A stretch of DNA of 26,351 bases, from positions 1 to 26,351 of IMG/VR virus record IMGVR_UViG_3300023180_000343; one strand, given 5' to 3'. Made by a program: the position numbers and the translations under genes. The DNA is from a virus. Below, piece by piece: positions 13,016 through 22,448 of this stretch; the first letter of the stretch is position 1, and every line of letters starts with the position of its first letter. The notes below the pieces were generated by a model, which saw only the letters and a program-made list of their open reading frames with translations, searched no databases and had not been told where the DNA came from.

Positions 13016-13597
13016 ATGTCATTCTATTTTAGAAATTTTCCATTCGTTTCTTATGATATTGACGGCGACGGTATTTCACAGGTCGTACAGAATCCTCTTG
13101 TTCGATTTAAGATTGTCGAAAAGCTTAAAAACAGTAAATTTCTATATCAAGAATATATCATAGAAGAAGAAAGTGCTTCTGAAATAAGTTTCAAATTTTA
13201 TGGAAACGAAACTTTAGATTGGGTCATTTATGTCACGAACAATATTATTGATCCAAAATATGACTGGCCTCTAGGTTATCGTGATTTTAATAATTTCATT
13301 ATAAAGAAATACGGTTCTGTTGAAAACGCTTCAAGAGAAACTACTACCGATAATATCCATCATTATGAGTGGATTGTTCAACAACAACAGGTTTTATTTG
13401 ACGGCACAAAAATACCAGAAAAAAGGTTGATTATCGATAAGGCCAAATACGACACTTTGCCTGTCAGCGAAAGGGATATTGTTAGAAATTTTGAATACGA
13501 ACAAAGATTAAACGATGACAAAAGAAATATAAAACTACTGAGAGAGGAGTTTTTACAACAATTTTTATCTGAAGTGAGAAGCGCGCTTTCATCATGA
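13016..13597 (+). CDS. 53: Baseplate wedge protein gp53
   Basis: 193 residues (T4 gp53 has 196). The beginning MSFYFRNFPFVSYDIDGDG, then NPLVRFKIVEKLKNSKFLYQ, FYGNETLDWVIYVTNNIIDP with YDWPL, and YEWIVQ in the middle are diagnostic for the gp53 family, whose N-terminal half has a LysM-like shape. It clamps neighbouring wedges to form the hexagonal baseplate and contacts the hub. Strong ribosome-binding site (AAAGGAG) ahead of ATG 13016; the stop overlaps the gp27 start by ATGA. Confidence 0.92.
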   Translation: MSFYFRNFPFVSYDIDGDGISQVVQNPLVRFKIVEKLKNSKFLYQEYIIEEESASEISFKFYGNETLDWVIYVTNNIIDPKYDWPLGYRDFNNFIIKKYGSVENASRETTTDNIHHYEWIVQQQQVLFDGTKIPEKRLIIDKAKYDTLPVSERDIVRNFEYEQRLNDDKRNIKLLREEFLQQFLSEVRSALSS

Positions 13598-15255
13598 CGC
13601 AAGAGAATTACAATAATACATTTCAGGTTGATTTACAATATTGTGTTTTATTTAATTATTTAAATGCTCCTGAAAATATAGAAGTAATAGTAGATTCTAT
13701 AGATATAGGGTATGATTTATTTCAAAATGCCATTAACTGTAAAATTCAGGTTACAGATCCAGCTGCTTTTCTTGAAAACTTTCCTATTATAGGTGATGAG
13801 ACTTTAGTTTTAGGGTTTAAAACTCCTCTGTTAGAAATAAATCCCACTATTACCAAATTCGATAAACTATTGACATTTGTTTTTAGAATTTACAGAATAG
13901 AAGATAGAAAGCAAACTGCCAACAGAGCTTCACTTTATACTCTTTACGGAATATCTTCAGAAGCAATTAATAATATGCGGTATTCTGTCAATAGAACTTA
14001 TTATGATTGGAGAGGTGAAAATGTTGTTCAGGATATTTACGATAATTATCTGAAACCTAGTCCTATCGAATATGATTTAATTAAACAGGTCGATGAAACT
14101 GCTAGTGGCAAAAAACTAAAGAGATTACCGAGTGGTGAAAATATATGTTTGAATTTTTCTAACTTTCGGCCTTTAGATGCGATTAACCGAGTTTGTTTTG
14201 AAACTCAGGACATAGACAATACTTTAGTCACACAAAAGATAAAGTATAATAGTAATGCGTCTAGTAATACTCAGTTTCAACAGCCTCCTAAAAAAGAATA
14301 TACGGTAGACATAACGGAAAGAACTAAAAGTACAAAATCTTCTAATTTCATTTTTTATGAAAATGATGATGGTTGGAATTTTGTAACTATAGATCATTTA
14401 CTCTATAGAGACAGAACATTAATAGACGGTGGTGGATTAGTACAAGATTTTTACTTTTTAGACAGTAGAGTTGATCCTTCCACAAGTAAGTCTATTTTCG
14501 GCAAAAATATTAGGCAAGATCAAAGAATATTAGAATTAAATTTTATTAGGCAGATGGATAATGCTGAAAATATGGATAGAGGTCTATATTCCAGCACTCT
14601 AGTTTCTCTTGACCCTCTAACAAAAAGAATAGAGTTTGATCCCTTTATTTACGATAGAGATTATAAAGATATAGCTCATCTAGAAACAGATTTAGAAGGT
14701 CCTCAAAGAGTAGGTATATTTTCGGAGACTTCGCTCTACACAGAGTCTAAGGTCAACAACCATAAAACTAAATGTGATGAATTTCAACATAAAAATTATG
14801 TTATTACGAATTTAGGACCTGAATATGATGATACAGATGGTGTTTTCAAAAATGCAAGAGCCCGTGATCATCAATTGAGAAATCCTAAGAAATTTCATGA
14901 ATTTCTGAAATATGATTACGCCTCGAAAGTACAGTTTAACAATATCATCATATCCTTTACGATACCAGGAAACAGTGATATACAAATTGGTCACATGGTC
15001 AATCTAAACATTCTTTCTAATAACATTGACGATTTTGAACAAAAACAATTATACAATCGACTTTTTGGTAACGAAAACTTTGGAGGTTTCTTTTTAGTAA
15101 CAAAGGTTAATCACACAATATTATTTGCAAATAAATCTTATGTGACGGAAATTGAATGTGTGAAGGACACTTATGCTACAACTAAATTCAGAGATACGGA
15201 TAAAGTAACAGCTAGAAGACGAGAAGTTCAAACTCAGGTGGACACTTTTGGATAA
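13594..15255 (+). CDS. 27: Baseplate hub protein gp27-like
   Basis: 553 residues, clearly longer than T4 gp27 (391). The first 110 residues (IEVIVDSIDIGYDLFQNAINCKI, VTDPAAFLENFPIIGDE, FVFRIYRIEDRKQ) match the first tube-like domain of gp27/VgrG hubs; then YDWRGENVVQDIYDNYL and NLNFSNFRPLDAINRV-like segments fit the middle domain, and GNSDIQIGHMVNLNIL with FLVTKVNHTI the last. The gp27 trimer forms the centre of the baseplate and holds the gp5 spike. The genes for hub and spike are adjacent here. Extra length lies mainly around 200-430. ATG overlaps gp53 stop; gp5 begins five bases after its stop. Confidence 0.8.
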   Translation: MTQENYNNTFQVDLQYCVLFNYLNAPENIEVIVDSIDIGYDLFQNAINCKIQVTDPAAFLENFPIIGDETLVLGFKTPLLEINPTITKFDKLLTFVFRIYRIEDRKQTANRASLYTLYGISSEAINNMRYSVNRTYYDWRGENVVQDIYDNYLKPSPIEYDLIKQVDETASGKKLKRLPSGENICLNFSNFRPLDAINRVCFETQDIDNTLVTQKIKYNSNASSNTQFQQPPKKEYTVDITERTKSTKSSNFIFYENDDGWNFVTIDHLLYRDRTLIDGGGLVQDFYFLDSRVDPSTSKSIFGKNIRQDQRILELNFIRQMDNAENMDRGLYSSTLVSLDPLTKRIEFDPFIYDRDYKDIAHLETDLEGPQRVGIFSETSLYTESKVNNHKTKCDEFQHKNYVITNLGPEYDDTDGVFKNARARDHQLRNPKKFHEFLKYDYASKVQFNNIIISFTIPGNSDIQIGHMVNLNILSNNIDDFEQKQLYNRLFGNENFGGFFLVTKVNHTILFANKSYVTEIECVKDTYATTKFRDTDKVTARRREVQTQVDTFG

Positions 15256-15260
15256 TAACG

Positions 15261-17405
15261 ATGCATAATATAGGTACAGATTTTGTTTGGTTTATGGGTG
15301 TAGTCGAAGATAGAAACGACCCGCTGCAGATGGGTCGTGTTCGTGTTCGCACCCATTGGCAAACAGCCGACAAAGATATTTTGCCTACGGAAGATTTGCC
15401 GTGGGCTCAAATAACTGTACCTTCTTCCGCTACTTCTGGTGATGTTGGCGGCACATCCACTGGTTATGCAGAAGGTTCATGGGTTGTTGGTTTTTTTATG
15501 GACGGAGAACATAAACAACACCCACTAATACTCGGTGCGATATCAGGTATACCAACAAAATATCCAGATTCGACTTGTGGTTTCAATGATCCTAGAGGTG
15601 TCTATCCTCAAAGAGTAAATGAACCTGATATGAATCGTTTGGTTCGCACAAAAACGATACGGGAAGAATCTGTAAAACTTTTAAGAACCGAAGAAGAAAC
15701 AAACGCTAATTTGCATCCCTCGATTGCGTTTAGAAATCAATATGTGGACGATTTGACAGGAGAACCTGTACCGAGTAGAAACAGTGAGTACCCATATTCA
15801 CAAGTAAGAGAAACCGAATCTGGCCATATACAGGAATTTGATGATACACTAGGCGCCGAAAGAATTGCTACCATGCACCGTACAGGTACAATGGAAGAAT
15901 ATCATCCTGACGGCAGCCGTGTAAATCGCACTATGAAAGATAATTATCACATCACTTATGGTGATGATTATGTGAGAGTCCGTGGTGTTTCAAAAGTGTA
16001 TGTTGATGGTGATGCGTCTTTATATGTCAGAGGAAAATTAGTCACGCAAGTTGACGGTGATATGGAAACATATGTCGCTGGAAACTACACCATGGATGTG
16101 GGCGGTAGTATTAATGTGACTACAGATGGCAGTCACACATTGGAGGCCAAACAAGCTATAAGTCAAACTACCACATCTACCTATACATCTTTATCGTCTG
16201 GTAAAATGACCTTTAGCACAAAAGACCAACTACTCGCTCAGTCTGAAAAGAATTTTGATATCAACACGAAAGATGAGTTTAGAGTTCGTTCAGGTGAAAT
16301 TGAACTGCATTCTTCGGATGGTGGAAATATCACATTTTATTCTGCGAAAAATATTACTGGTTTTTATTGTGACAATACGGACTTCTTAAAAGTTTGTGTT
16401 TTCGAGTCTCCTGATAATATTGCAGCTGTTACTGTACCAGACGCATTAATTCTGGAGTCTTATGCTCTGAATGAATACCCTAGTATATTCCCTAGGTATG
16501 GTAGAAAATTAGATATAGGAAAAGGTTTTCAAGATGTTTATCGAGAAGATTTAGGCTCAACGCCTGGCGGTGAACAAAGCGGTTTTGCACCAGACGATTC
16601 AGGCCAAGATTCAAACTCATCTTCTAAGTACGAAACTGATGTTACCACTTCAAACGAAGCGTTAACTACAAGCAGAGCTGTCGGTAATAGTGGCGTAACA
16701 GATTCTAATAATAGACCTACAGGACAACAAGTTGAAGACCAAAATGCTCATGGTAAAGATAAACCGCATTCAAATGTTTTAGATGTAGCACTTTCAGCAA
16801 AAGATTTAGGTCCTGATGCATGGGTAGACGGCGACGCAGCTGAAGGTCGAGCTAAGTATTCGAATCCAGGAAATCCAAACATAATAAGATGTTTTGAGGA
16901 TATGGGATGCTTAGGAGTCGCTAAGTCAATTAATCCTTTGAGATATGATAAAACTGCATGGTGTGCTGCTTTTGCTGGCGCAATGCTTCGTAGATCCGGT
17001 AATAAATACCTAAAGACTTTATCTTCTAGAGCATATGAGCAAAATGCGAGTAAAATCGGCATTTTAATTTCGACTACTTATGAACCCGATAAAATGAAAC
17101 CTGGCGATATACTTGTTTTTGGTCGTAGCGGTAAGAGTGGTAAACCTTTTAGGTCTTCCCCTTACGGACATATAGGATTTTGGACAGGTAATAAGAACGC
17201 TCCTGCTGGTAAAGTCATGTGTTTAGGAGGCAATCAGAGCAACAAGGTCACGGTTAGACCTTATTCGATAGAAAAGGGAACAGAATTCGGATTAGTTGCA
17301 GTAATACGGCCTGTATCTGGAAATGACGGTAAAACACCTCAACCAGATCCAGGTTCAATCAGAGAAATAGTAGCAGACCAAGGCGGATCAGACAGAGTAA
17401 CATAA
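15261..17405 (+). CDS. 5: Baseplate spike gp5-like with C-terminal NlpC/CHAP-like hydrolase
   Basis: 714 residues. Residues 1-120 are the gp5 OB fold (FVWFMGVVEDRNDPLQMGRV, WVVGFFMDGEHKQHPLILG). Residues about 165-235 hold the VgrG-like ETESGHIQEFDDT part, and 238-345 a triple beta-helix with YVDGDASLYVRG, VDGDMETYVAGN and MDVGGSINVTTDG repeats. A low-complexity Ser/Asp linker follows (about 430-500). Residues about 505-695 are a papain-like amidase/endopeptidase: TAWCAAF with Cys568, a KPGDILVF strand, GHIGFWTG with His637, and GGNQ with Asn658. T4 gp5 instead carries a lysozyme domain between OB and helix; that insertion is absent. The spike pierces the outer membrane and the hydrolase would open peptidoglycan at infection. 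Confidence 0.88.
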   Translation: MHNIGTDFVWFMGVVEDRNDPLQMGRVRVRTHWQTADKDILPTEDLPWAQITVPSSATSGDVGGTSTGYAEGSWVVGFFMDGEHKQHPLILGAISGIPTKYPDSTCGFNDPRGVYPQRVNEPDMNRLVRTKTIREESVKLLRTEEETNANLHPSIAFRNQYVDDLTGEPVPSRNSEYPYSQVRETESGHIQEFDDTLGAERIATMHRTGTMEEYHPDGSRVNRTMKDNYHITYGDDYVRVRGVSKVYVDGDASLYVRGKLVTQVDGDMETYVAGNYTMDVGGSINVTTDGSHTLEAKQAISQTTTSTYTSLSSGKMTFSTKDQLLAQSEKNFDINTKDEFRVRSGEIELHSSDGGNITFYSAKNITGFYCDNTDFLKVCVFESPDNIAAVTVPDALILESYALNEYPSIFPRYGRKLDIGKGFQDVYREDLGSTPGGEQSGFAPDDSGQDSNSSSKYETDVTTSNEALTTSRAVGNSGVTDSNNRPTGQQVEDQNAHGKDKPHSNVLDVALSAKDLGPDAWVDGDAAEGRAKYSNPGNPNIIRCFEDMGCLGVAKSINPLRYDKTAWCAAFAGAMLRRSGNKYLKTLSSRAYEQNASKIGILISTTYEPDKMKPGDILVFGRSGKSGKPFRSSPYGHIGFWTGNKNAPAGKVMCLGGNQSNKVTVRPYSIEKGTEFGLVAVIRPVSGNDGKTPQPDPGSIREIVADQGGSDRVT

Positions 17406-17406
17406 C

Positions 17407-17808
17407 ATGTTTGTAGAATCAAAAAATAAAGTTTATTCGGACATACCATTATCGTTTACAGCTCATCCTGTAACTGGTAATGTTAAAGCTGTCAAAAATG
17501 CAGATTCAATTATACAATCTGTTAAGAATATTGTTTTGACTAATTTTTTTGAAAGACCTTATGAACCATATCTTGGTGGTAATATTTACAATCGTTTATT
17601 TGATAATGTCGAATCTACTTATACACAATTTCTAATTGCTGAAGATATCACCACATCACTTGAAAACTATGAACCAAGAGCAGATATACTAAATGTTTCT
17701 GTATTTCCAGATGCAGATCGAAACACACTTAAAATAACAGTAAAATTCATTCCAGTAACCTCAGCAGAGCCCGTGACTGTCGATGTTATCGTAGAAAGAG
17801 TAAGATAA
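17407..17808 (+). CDS. 25: Baseplate wedge protein gp25
   Basis: 133 residues, the same size as T4 gp25 (132). The GPW/gp25 family pattern is clear: SFTAHPVTGNVKAVKNADSI, SVKNIVLTNFFERPYEPYLG with the conserved ERP-x-x-P-x-x-G, then LFDNVES, YEPRADILNVSV and a final strand pair KITVKF/VDVIVERV. gp25 forms the core bundle of the baseplate wedge with gp6 and gp7 and starts sheath assembly. It begins one base after the gp5 stop, and gp6 begins one base after its own stop. Confidence 0.95.
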   Translation: MFVESKNKVYSDIPLSFTAHPVTGNVKAVKNADSIIQSVKNIVLTNFFERPYEPYLGGNIYNRLFDNVESTYTQFLIAEDITTSLENYEPRADILNVSVFPDADRNTLKITVKFIPVTSAEPVTVDVIVERVR

Positions 17809-17809
17809 A

Positions 17810-19645
17810 ATGTCACAAATAGATGTAACAGAATTAGATTTTAGTAAAATAAAACAATCGATCAAAGATTACATATCAGACCAAGATGAGTTCAAAGATT
17901 ATAACTTTCAAGGGTCTGTAGTTAATCTTTTATTGGATATGCTTGCATACAATTCGTACCAGAATGCTTTCTATACGAGTATGATAGGTAATGAAATGTT
18001 TCTTGATTCAGCACAACTCAGAGACAGTGTTGTTTCAAGAGCTAAGATGCTTGATTACATACCCGCGTCCGTAAGGTCTGCAAGAACAAGTATGAATATT
18101 ACATACAACGAAACCGATGATTCAGATGTTGTGACGATACCGAAAGGAGAAATTTTTAAAGTTACTTCCGACACAGGCGAAGTTTTACAGTTTGTCACAG
18201 GTCAAGCTTACAATGTTTATAAGACTCTGAACTACACAACCGATATTGATGTTTTTGAAGGAATATATGTCGATCAAACCTTTACTGTCAGTGATTCAAA
18301 TCCTGTAAAATATGTTTTAACGAATACTAACATAGACACCGCATCAATAACCGTCACAATTCGACAGACTCTAGGCTCGACAAACACAGAAATCTTTACT
18401 TTAGCAAATAATATCGAAGAGGTAAAATCAACTTCAGCGGTTTACTTCCTACAAGAAGTGACAAATGGCACATACGAACTTTATTTCGGTGATGATAACA
18501 TAGGTAAAAAATTAACAGATGGTAACATTGTCGAAGTGAATTATAGAGTATCGGTGGGAGATGATGGTAATGATGTTAGAACCGATTCTTCTTGGTCAGC
18601 TGTAGACCCTGATATCACAATAAACAGCGTTTCAAATCAAACATATGATGGTGCTGATATAGAGACAATCGAATCAATAAAATATAATGCTCCTAAAAAT
18701 TATGAAACACAGAATCGCGCCGTATTAGCTGAAGATTATAGAAGAATATTACTCAGAGATTTTCCAGGTTTAATCAATTCTTTGCGTATTTGGGGTGGTG
18801 AAACAAATGATCCTCCTGTTTATGGTAAAGTATTTGCTAGTATTCAACCAAAGGGTTCTAGAACTCTTTTATCGACTAATCAAAAGGATGACATAAGAAA
18901 GCAATTAAAAAGATATAATGTTATGACAAATGAAATTGAATTCATTGACCCTTCATATAATTATATCATACCAAGTATAACGGTTTACTATGATAGTAAT
19001 GCCACTTCCTTAGACGCAGGACAAATTGCAAATAAGGTGGCCACTACTGTACAGAATTTCGAAACGACCTATTTGGGTAATTTTGAAAATAGATATTTCC
19101 GTTATTCACTCTTCTCTAGGCTTATAGACCAAACTGACCCGTCTATACTCTATAGTGACACGAAAATACAATTACAAAAAAGATTTACTCCTTTACAGAG
19201 TTTAAAATCTAAGTATACGATTAACTATTCGAAAAAACTAATTAATATTTCAGGTCAATCAAATATTTCATCTTCTTCTTTTACCGTAGGTGGTAGAAAA
19301 GTCTTTTTTGATGACGATTCAAATGGAAATTTAAGATTGTATTATTTTAACGATCTGAATCAGGTTGTGTATACGGATAATAATATAGGAACAATTGATT
19401 ACGAAAATGGTATTTTAACTTTACCTAATTTCGGACCTGATAGTGTATCGGGAAATGAAATAAAAATAAACGCTACTCCAGTAGATTCTAATTTAGTTAC
19501 ATCTAAATATTTAATCATGTTATTGTCCGATACTAAAATAACTGTCATAGACGATAGACAACAAGAAACTTCAAGTTCTATAACAGTTACAACAACAGGC
19601 TCAGTAACACAAATTAATGAAACAAACCTCGGTACAATTATATGA
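17810..19645 (+). CDS. 6: Baseplate wedge protein gp6 (J-like)
   Basis: 611 residues (T4 gp6 has 660). The N-terminal DFSKIKQSIKDYISDQDEF, NFQGSVVNLLLDMLAYNSYQ, MIGNEMFLDSAQLRDSVVS and AKMLDYIPASVRSAR is highly typical of gp6 of T4-like phages. The middle has the Baseplate_J strand-rich part (GNIVEVNYRVSVGDDGND), then the domain NRAVLAEDYRRILLRDFPG and VFASIQPKGS. gp6 dimers join neighbouring wedges and form the inner ring of the baseplate. The stop overlaps the next start by four bases (ATGA type). Confidence 0.95.
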   Translation: MSQIDVTELDFSKIKQSIKDYISDQDEFKDYNFQGSVVNLLLDMLAYNSYQNAFYTSMIGNEMFLDSAQLRDSVVSRAKMLDYIPASVRSARTSMNITYNETDDSDVVTIPKGEIFKVTSDTGEVLQFVTGQAYNVYKTLNYTTDIDVFEGIYVDQTFTVSDSNPVKYVLTNTNIDTASITVTIRQTLGSTNTEIFTLANNIEEVKSTSAVYFLQEVTNGTYELYFGDDNIGKKLTDGNIVEVNYRVSVGDDGNDVRTDSSWSAVDPDITINSVSNQTYDGADIETIESIKYNAPKNYETQNRAVLAEDYRRILLRDFPGLINSLRIWGGETNDPPVYGKVFASIQPKGSRTLLSTNQKDDIRKQLKRYNVMTNEIEFIDPSYNYIIPSITVYYDSNATSLDAGQIANKVATTVQNFETTYLGNFENRYFRYSLFSRLIDQTDPSILYSDTKIQLQKRFTPLQSLKSKYTINYSKKLINISGQSNISSSSFTVGGRKVFFDDDSNGNLRLYYFNDLNQVVYTDNNIGTIDYENGILTLPNFGPDSVSGNEIKINATPVDSNLVTSKYLIMLLSDTKITVIDDRQQETSSSITVTTTGSVTQINETNLGTII

Positions 19646-22413
19646 CGACCGATAATAGAACTTCTGTTTTTATAGAGGACCAATTTCCTCTCTTTGCTAG
19701 GTTATCTGGCCAGAAGCTCATTCAATTTATTAAGAGATATTACGAATCTCAAGAACAGGCCAATAATTATATTGAGGCTGTACACAGTCTTTTAGACTAT
19801 CAAGACATTGATACTGCACCAGAAGATTATTTTGATTATATTGCTCGTGAAATTATACCAAGCATACCTGAAAGATTAATTGCAAATAGAGATTTACTTG
19901 CGAAACACATCAAAGAAGTTTATAAAGTAAGAGGTTCACCGGTAGGTTATCGTATTCTTTTCCGTGCTTTGTTCGGAGAAGAGATTGAGATTTACAATCC
20001 TGGTGACGATTTACTTCGTGCGTCTGATGGTCGTTGGGTACAAGAAGTCGCAATTAAAGTAGAATACGTTGTGAATGGTGAACCTTCAGATTTGCCAGGC
20101 GTTAGATTAATTGGAGAATCTTCTGGTTCTTCTGCGATTGTTAACCGCATTGAATTAATCGAAGACCAAGGTGTAAAATTATACCTTGTTTATCTGATCA
20201 ATCGAATTGGTGAATTTGAATTAGGCGAAAAATTAACAAGTTCTGATGGTAAACTTTCCGTTGATCTGCAACCTGCTGATGTAGGTCCCGTCATATCTGT
20301 TGCAATGACCGCTGATGGTGGTTATGGTCACGAAGTTGGCGACCGCTTATCTTTGACTGGCGACGGTAGTGGTACAGGAGGACAAGCCACGGTACTAACA
20401 ACTCGTGCCGATTCTGCTGTCGAGTTCTTTGTCGCAAATGGTGGTTCTGGATATGCTGTAGGTGATATTGTATCAACTTCAAACGAACCACAGGTAATTG
20501 GCGGTAGCGGACAAGAAGCTTCGTTTATTGTTTCTCAAGTTGGTCCGCCCTTCGTCGAATATCCAATCTTTGATGATTTTATTGAATATGCACTTGATGT
20601 TGTTCCTGGTCAAAGTAATACCGGCGCTAATGTCACCTTTGTTCAAGCTTACGATTCAAATTGTACATTCGATGCTACATCAAATACGATCATCAAAACT
20701 GGCCACGGATTTGAAGATAACGATGTTGTGAGATTCTTTTTCATAACAGGTAATACACAATATATTGGTGTTGATGATAATGTAAGTGGTTATACTGGAC
20801 CTGGTTCTAGTTTTACTGTAAATACGAGTGCGAATTCTTATGTAGTAACCGATTCTACTACAAATACATTTAAAGTTAAAGATGGTCTATTTTTTGGAAT
20901 TAGACAAGAGATTTTTGAAGGTGGTCCTGGAATACATGGCCGCGTTTCTAGATTATCTGCTAACCTTGCTTTATCGAATGTTAACTCAACAATTGTTAGT
21001 GCTTTAGGAACATCGATTGTAAATACCGGAACAATTACTTCAGTCACAACAACCGATTCTGGTTTTGGTTACAATCCTTTGAGACCTATTGGTAGAGTTA
21101 GATATGATTTCTTAGCTGATCAAAATATAGCAAACAATGCTGGTCTTCCTGGAGGTATACTTGGGTTTAACGCTGATATTCAAGCAGTGTATCGTTCAGG
21201 AACGATTGCAAGTGTTAGAGTAGATCTTCAAGGCGATAACTATGTTACGGGTAATGAAGTGACTCTTGATAACCTAACAAGGGAACAAACTGAACCTGGT
21301 GTGGGTATCACGACCTCATCATCAATTATTCAATTCTTGGGTCGTTATACAGATACAAAGGGTTGGTTGAGTTGGGATAAGTATTTACAAGATAACTATT
21401 ATTATCAAGAGTTTTCTTATGAAATAAGATCTGATCAAAACTTAACTTCTTATAGAGACACTGCCTTAAACACAATGCATCCTGCTGGTATGAAATTGTT
21501 TGGTGGTGTTTATCTTTCAGATACACTGGATCAATCATTAGAAGAAGATAATGAGATTCTAATTAAATTTGAAATTCTGGATGCGAATCTGTCTATTGAA
21601 GTAAGTAAACCATCGATAAACACAATCGCTTTGGCTCAGGTCACTTCAAACACTGGTGACACAATATCTTCAAATAACAATATTTTCCAAAATGTTCAAG
21701 CCAACGATAAAGTAGAAATAACAGGTTCTTATCTTTCAGACGGAGTTTACACGGTCAAAAGTGCTATTGACTCAAACACGATATCTGTATTCGATACTAG
21801 AAGAACCGTTAAACTTTCGCCTTCTTTACATCAAGATGTTGGATTTGGTTTTGCAACTGGTAATGTTATTATCGCCAACACATCTATTCGTGGTGTTGCA
21901 AATGTTGGTGATACGATTAATATCTCCAAGGCTATCAATAAACAAAACAACGGTGGCCCATTCTTGATTACAAATAAAGTTGGATCAAATGTCGTTGTTC
22001 AAACTTATTATGGCGGAAATGTAACTCCGTTTGTTGCATATACTGGAGATAAAACTGCGAAGATATCGATAGATAAAAACTTTGCGTTCCTTGCTAATAC
22101 AAATGCAAATGTGACATTTACAGCTACTGGTAATCTAGTCACAAGAAATTCTCATGAGTTCTCAAACAATGATAATGTTATCTTCTATAATATTGCAAAT
22201 ACCTCTGCTGCAAATATAAATATAGTAGACGGAACAACATACTATGTGTTGAACACCACGACGAACACCTTCCAGATTGCTGCGAATAGTACTACAAATA
22301 CCGTGATTAATATTCAATCAGATGGTACGGCTCGTCTCGAAGCCAACACTTACAACATCGTTATTTCTCGATATGCGAACACATATCCTTTCAGTAACAC
22401 TACTGTTTTGTAA
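19642..22413 (+). CDS. 7: Baseplate wedge protein, gp7-like, with beta-rich repeats
   Basis: 923 residues (T4 gp7 has 1032). The first ~140 residues match wedge proteins of T4-like marine phages: FIEDQFPLFARLSGQKLIQF, IPSIPERL, KEVYKVRGSPVGYRILFRAL, YNPGDDLLRASDGRWVQE. Then come Gly-rich turn motifs (GGYGHEVGDRL, GGSGYAVGDIV) and two copies of a beta-sandwich-like unit: near 335-415 (FDATSNTIIKTGHGFEDNDV ... TTNTFKVKDG) and near 825-900 (FTATGNLVTRNSHEFSNNDN ... TTNTFQIAAN). Such units occur in phage fibres and adhesins. Between them is TSYRDTALNTMHPAGMKLFGG-like sequence, conserved in these proteins. Order 25-6-7-8 as in T4 supports gp7, but direct likeness to T4 gp7 is not evident to me. 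Confidence 0.75.
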   Translation: MTTDNRTSVFIEDQFPLFARLSGQKLIQFIKRYYESQEQANNYIEAVHSLLDYQDIDTAPEDYFDYIAREIIPSIPERLIANRDLLAKHIKEVYKVRGSPVGYRILFRALFGEEIEIYNPGDDLLRASDGRWVQEVAIKVEYVVNGEPSDLPGVRLIGESSGSSAIVNRIELIEDQGVKLYLVYLINRIGEFELGEKLTSSDGKLSVDLQPADVGPVISVAMTADGGYGHEVGDRLSLTGDGSGTGGQATVLTTRADSAVEFFVANGGSGYAVGDIVSTSNEPQVIGGSGQEASFIVSQVGPPFVEYPIFDDFIEYALDVVPGQSNTGANVTFVQAYDSNCTFDATSNTIIKTGHGFEDNDVVRFFFITGNTQYIGVDDNVSGYTGPGSSFTVNTSANSYVVTDSTTNTFKVKDGLFFGIRQEIFEGGPGIHGRVSRLSANLALSNVNSTIVSALGTSIVNTGTITSVTTTDSGFGYNPLRPIGRVRYDFLADQNIANNAGLPGGILGFNADIQAVYRSGTIASVRVDLQGDNYVTGNEVTLDNLTREQTEPGVGITTSSSIIQFLGRYTDTKGWLSWDKYLQDNYYYQEFSYEIRSDQNLTSYRDTALNTMHPAGMKLFGGVYLSDTLDQSLEEDNEILIKFEILDANLSIEVSKPSINTIALAQVTSNTGDTISSNNNIFQNVQANDKVEITGSYLSDGVYTVKSAIDSNTISVFDTRRTVKLSPSLHQDVGFGFATGNVIIANTSIRGVANVGDTINISKAINKQNNGGPFLITNKVGSNVVVQTYYGGNVTPFVAYTGDKTAKISIDKNFAFLANTNANVTFTATGNLVTRNSHEFSNNDNVIFYNIANTSAANINIVDGTTYYVLNTTTNTFQIAANSTTNTVINIQSDGTARLEANTYNIVISRYANTYPFSNTTVL

Positions 22414-22421
22414 TATAAATA
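22414..22421 (+). promoter_or_regulatory. T4-type late promoter (TATAAATA) ahead of gp8
   Basis: Exact TATAAATA in the 35-base gap between the gp7-like stop and the gp8 start, followed by further AAATAAATAA. The gap also has a CGGAGTTT ribosome-binding site close to ATG 22449. It would give gp8 and the downstream genes a separate late start. Confidence 0.6.
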
Positions 22422-22448
22422 AATAAATAAGTTTTTCGGAGTTTGTAA

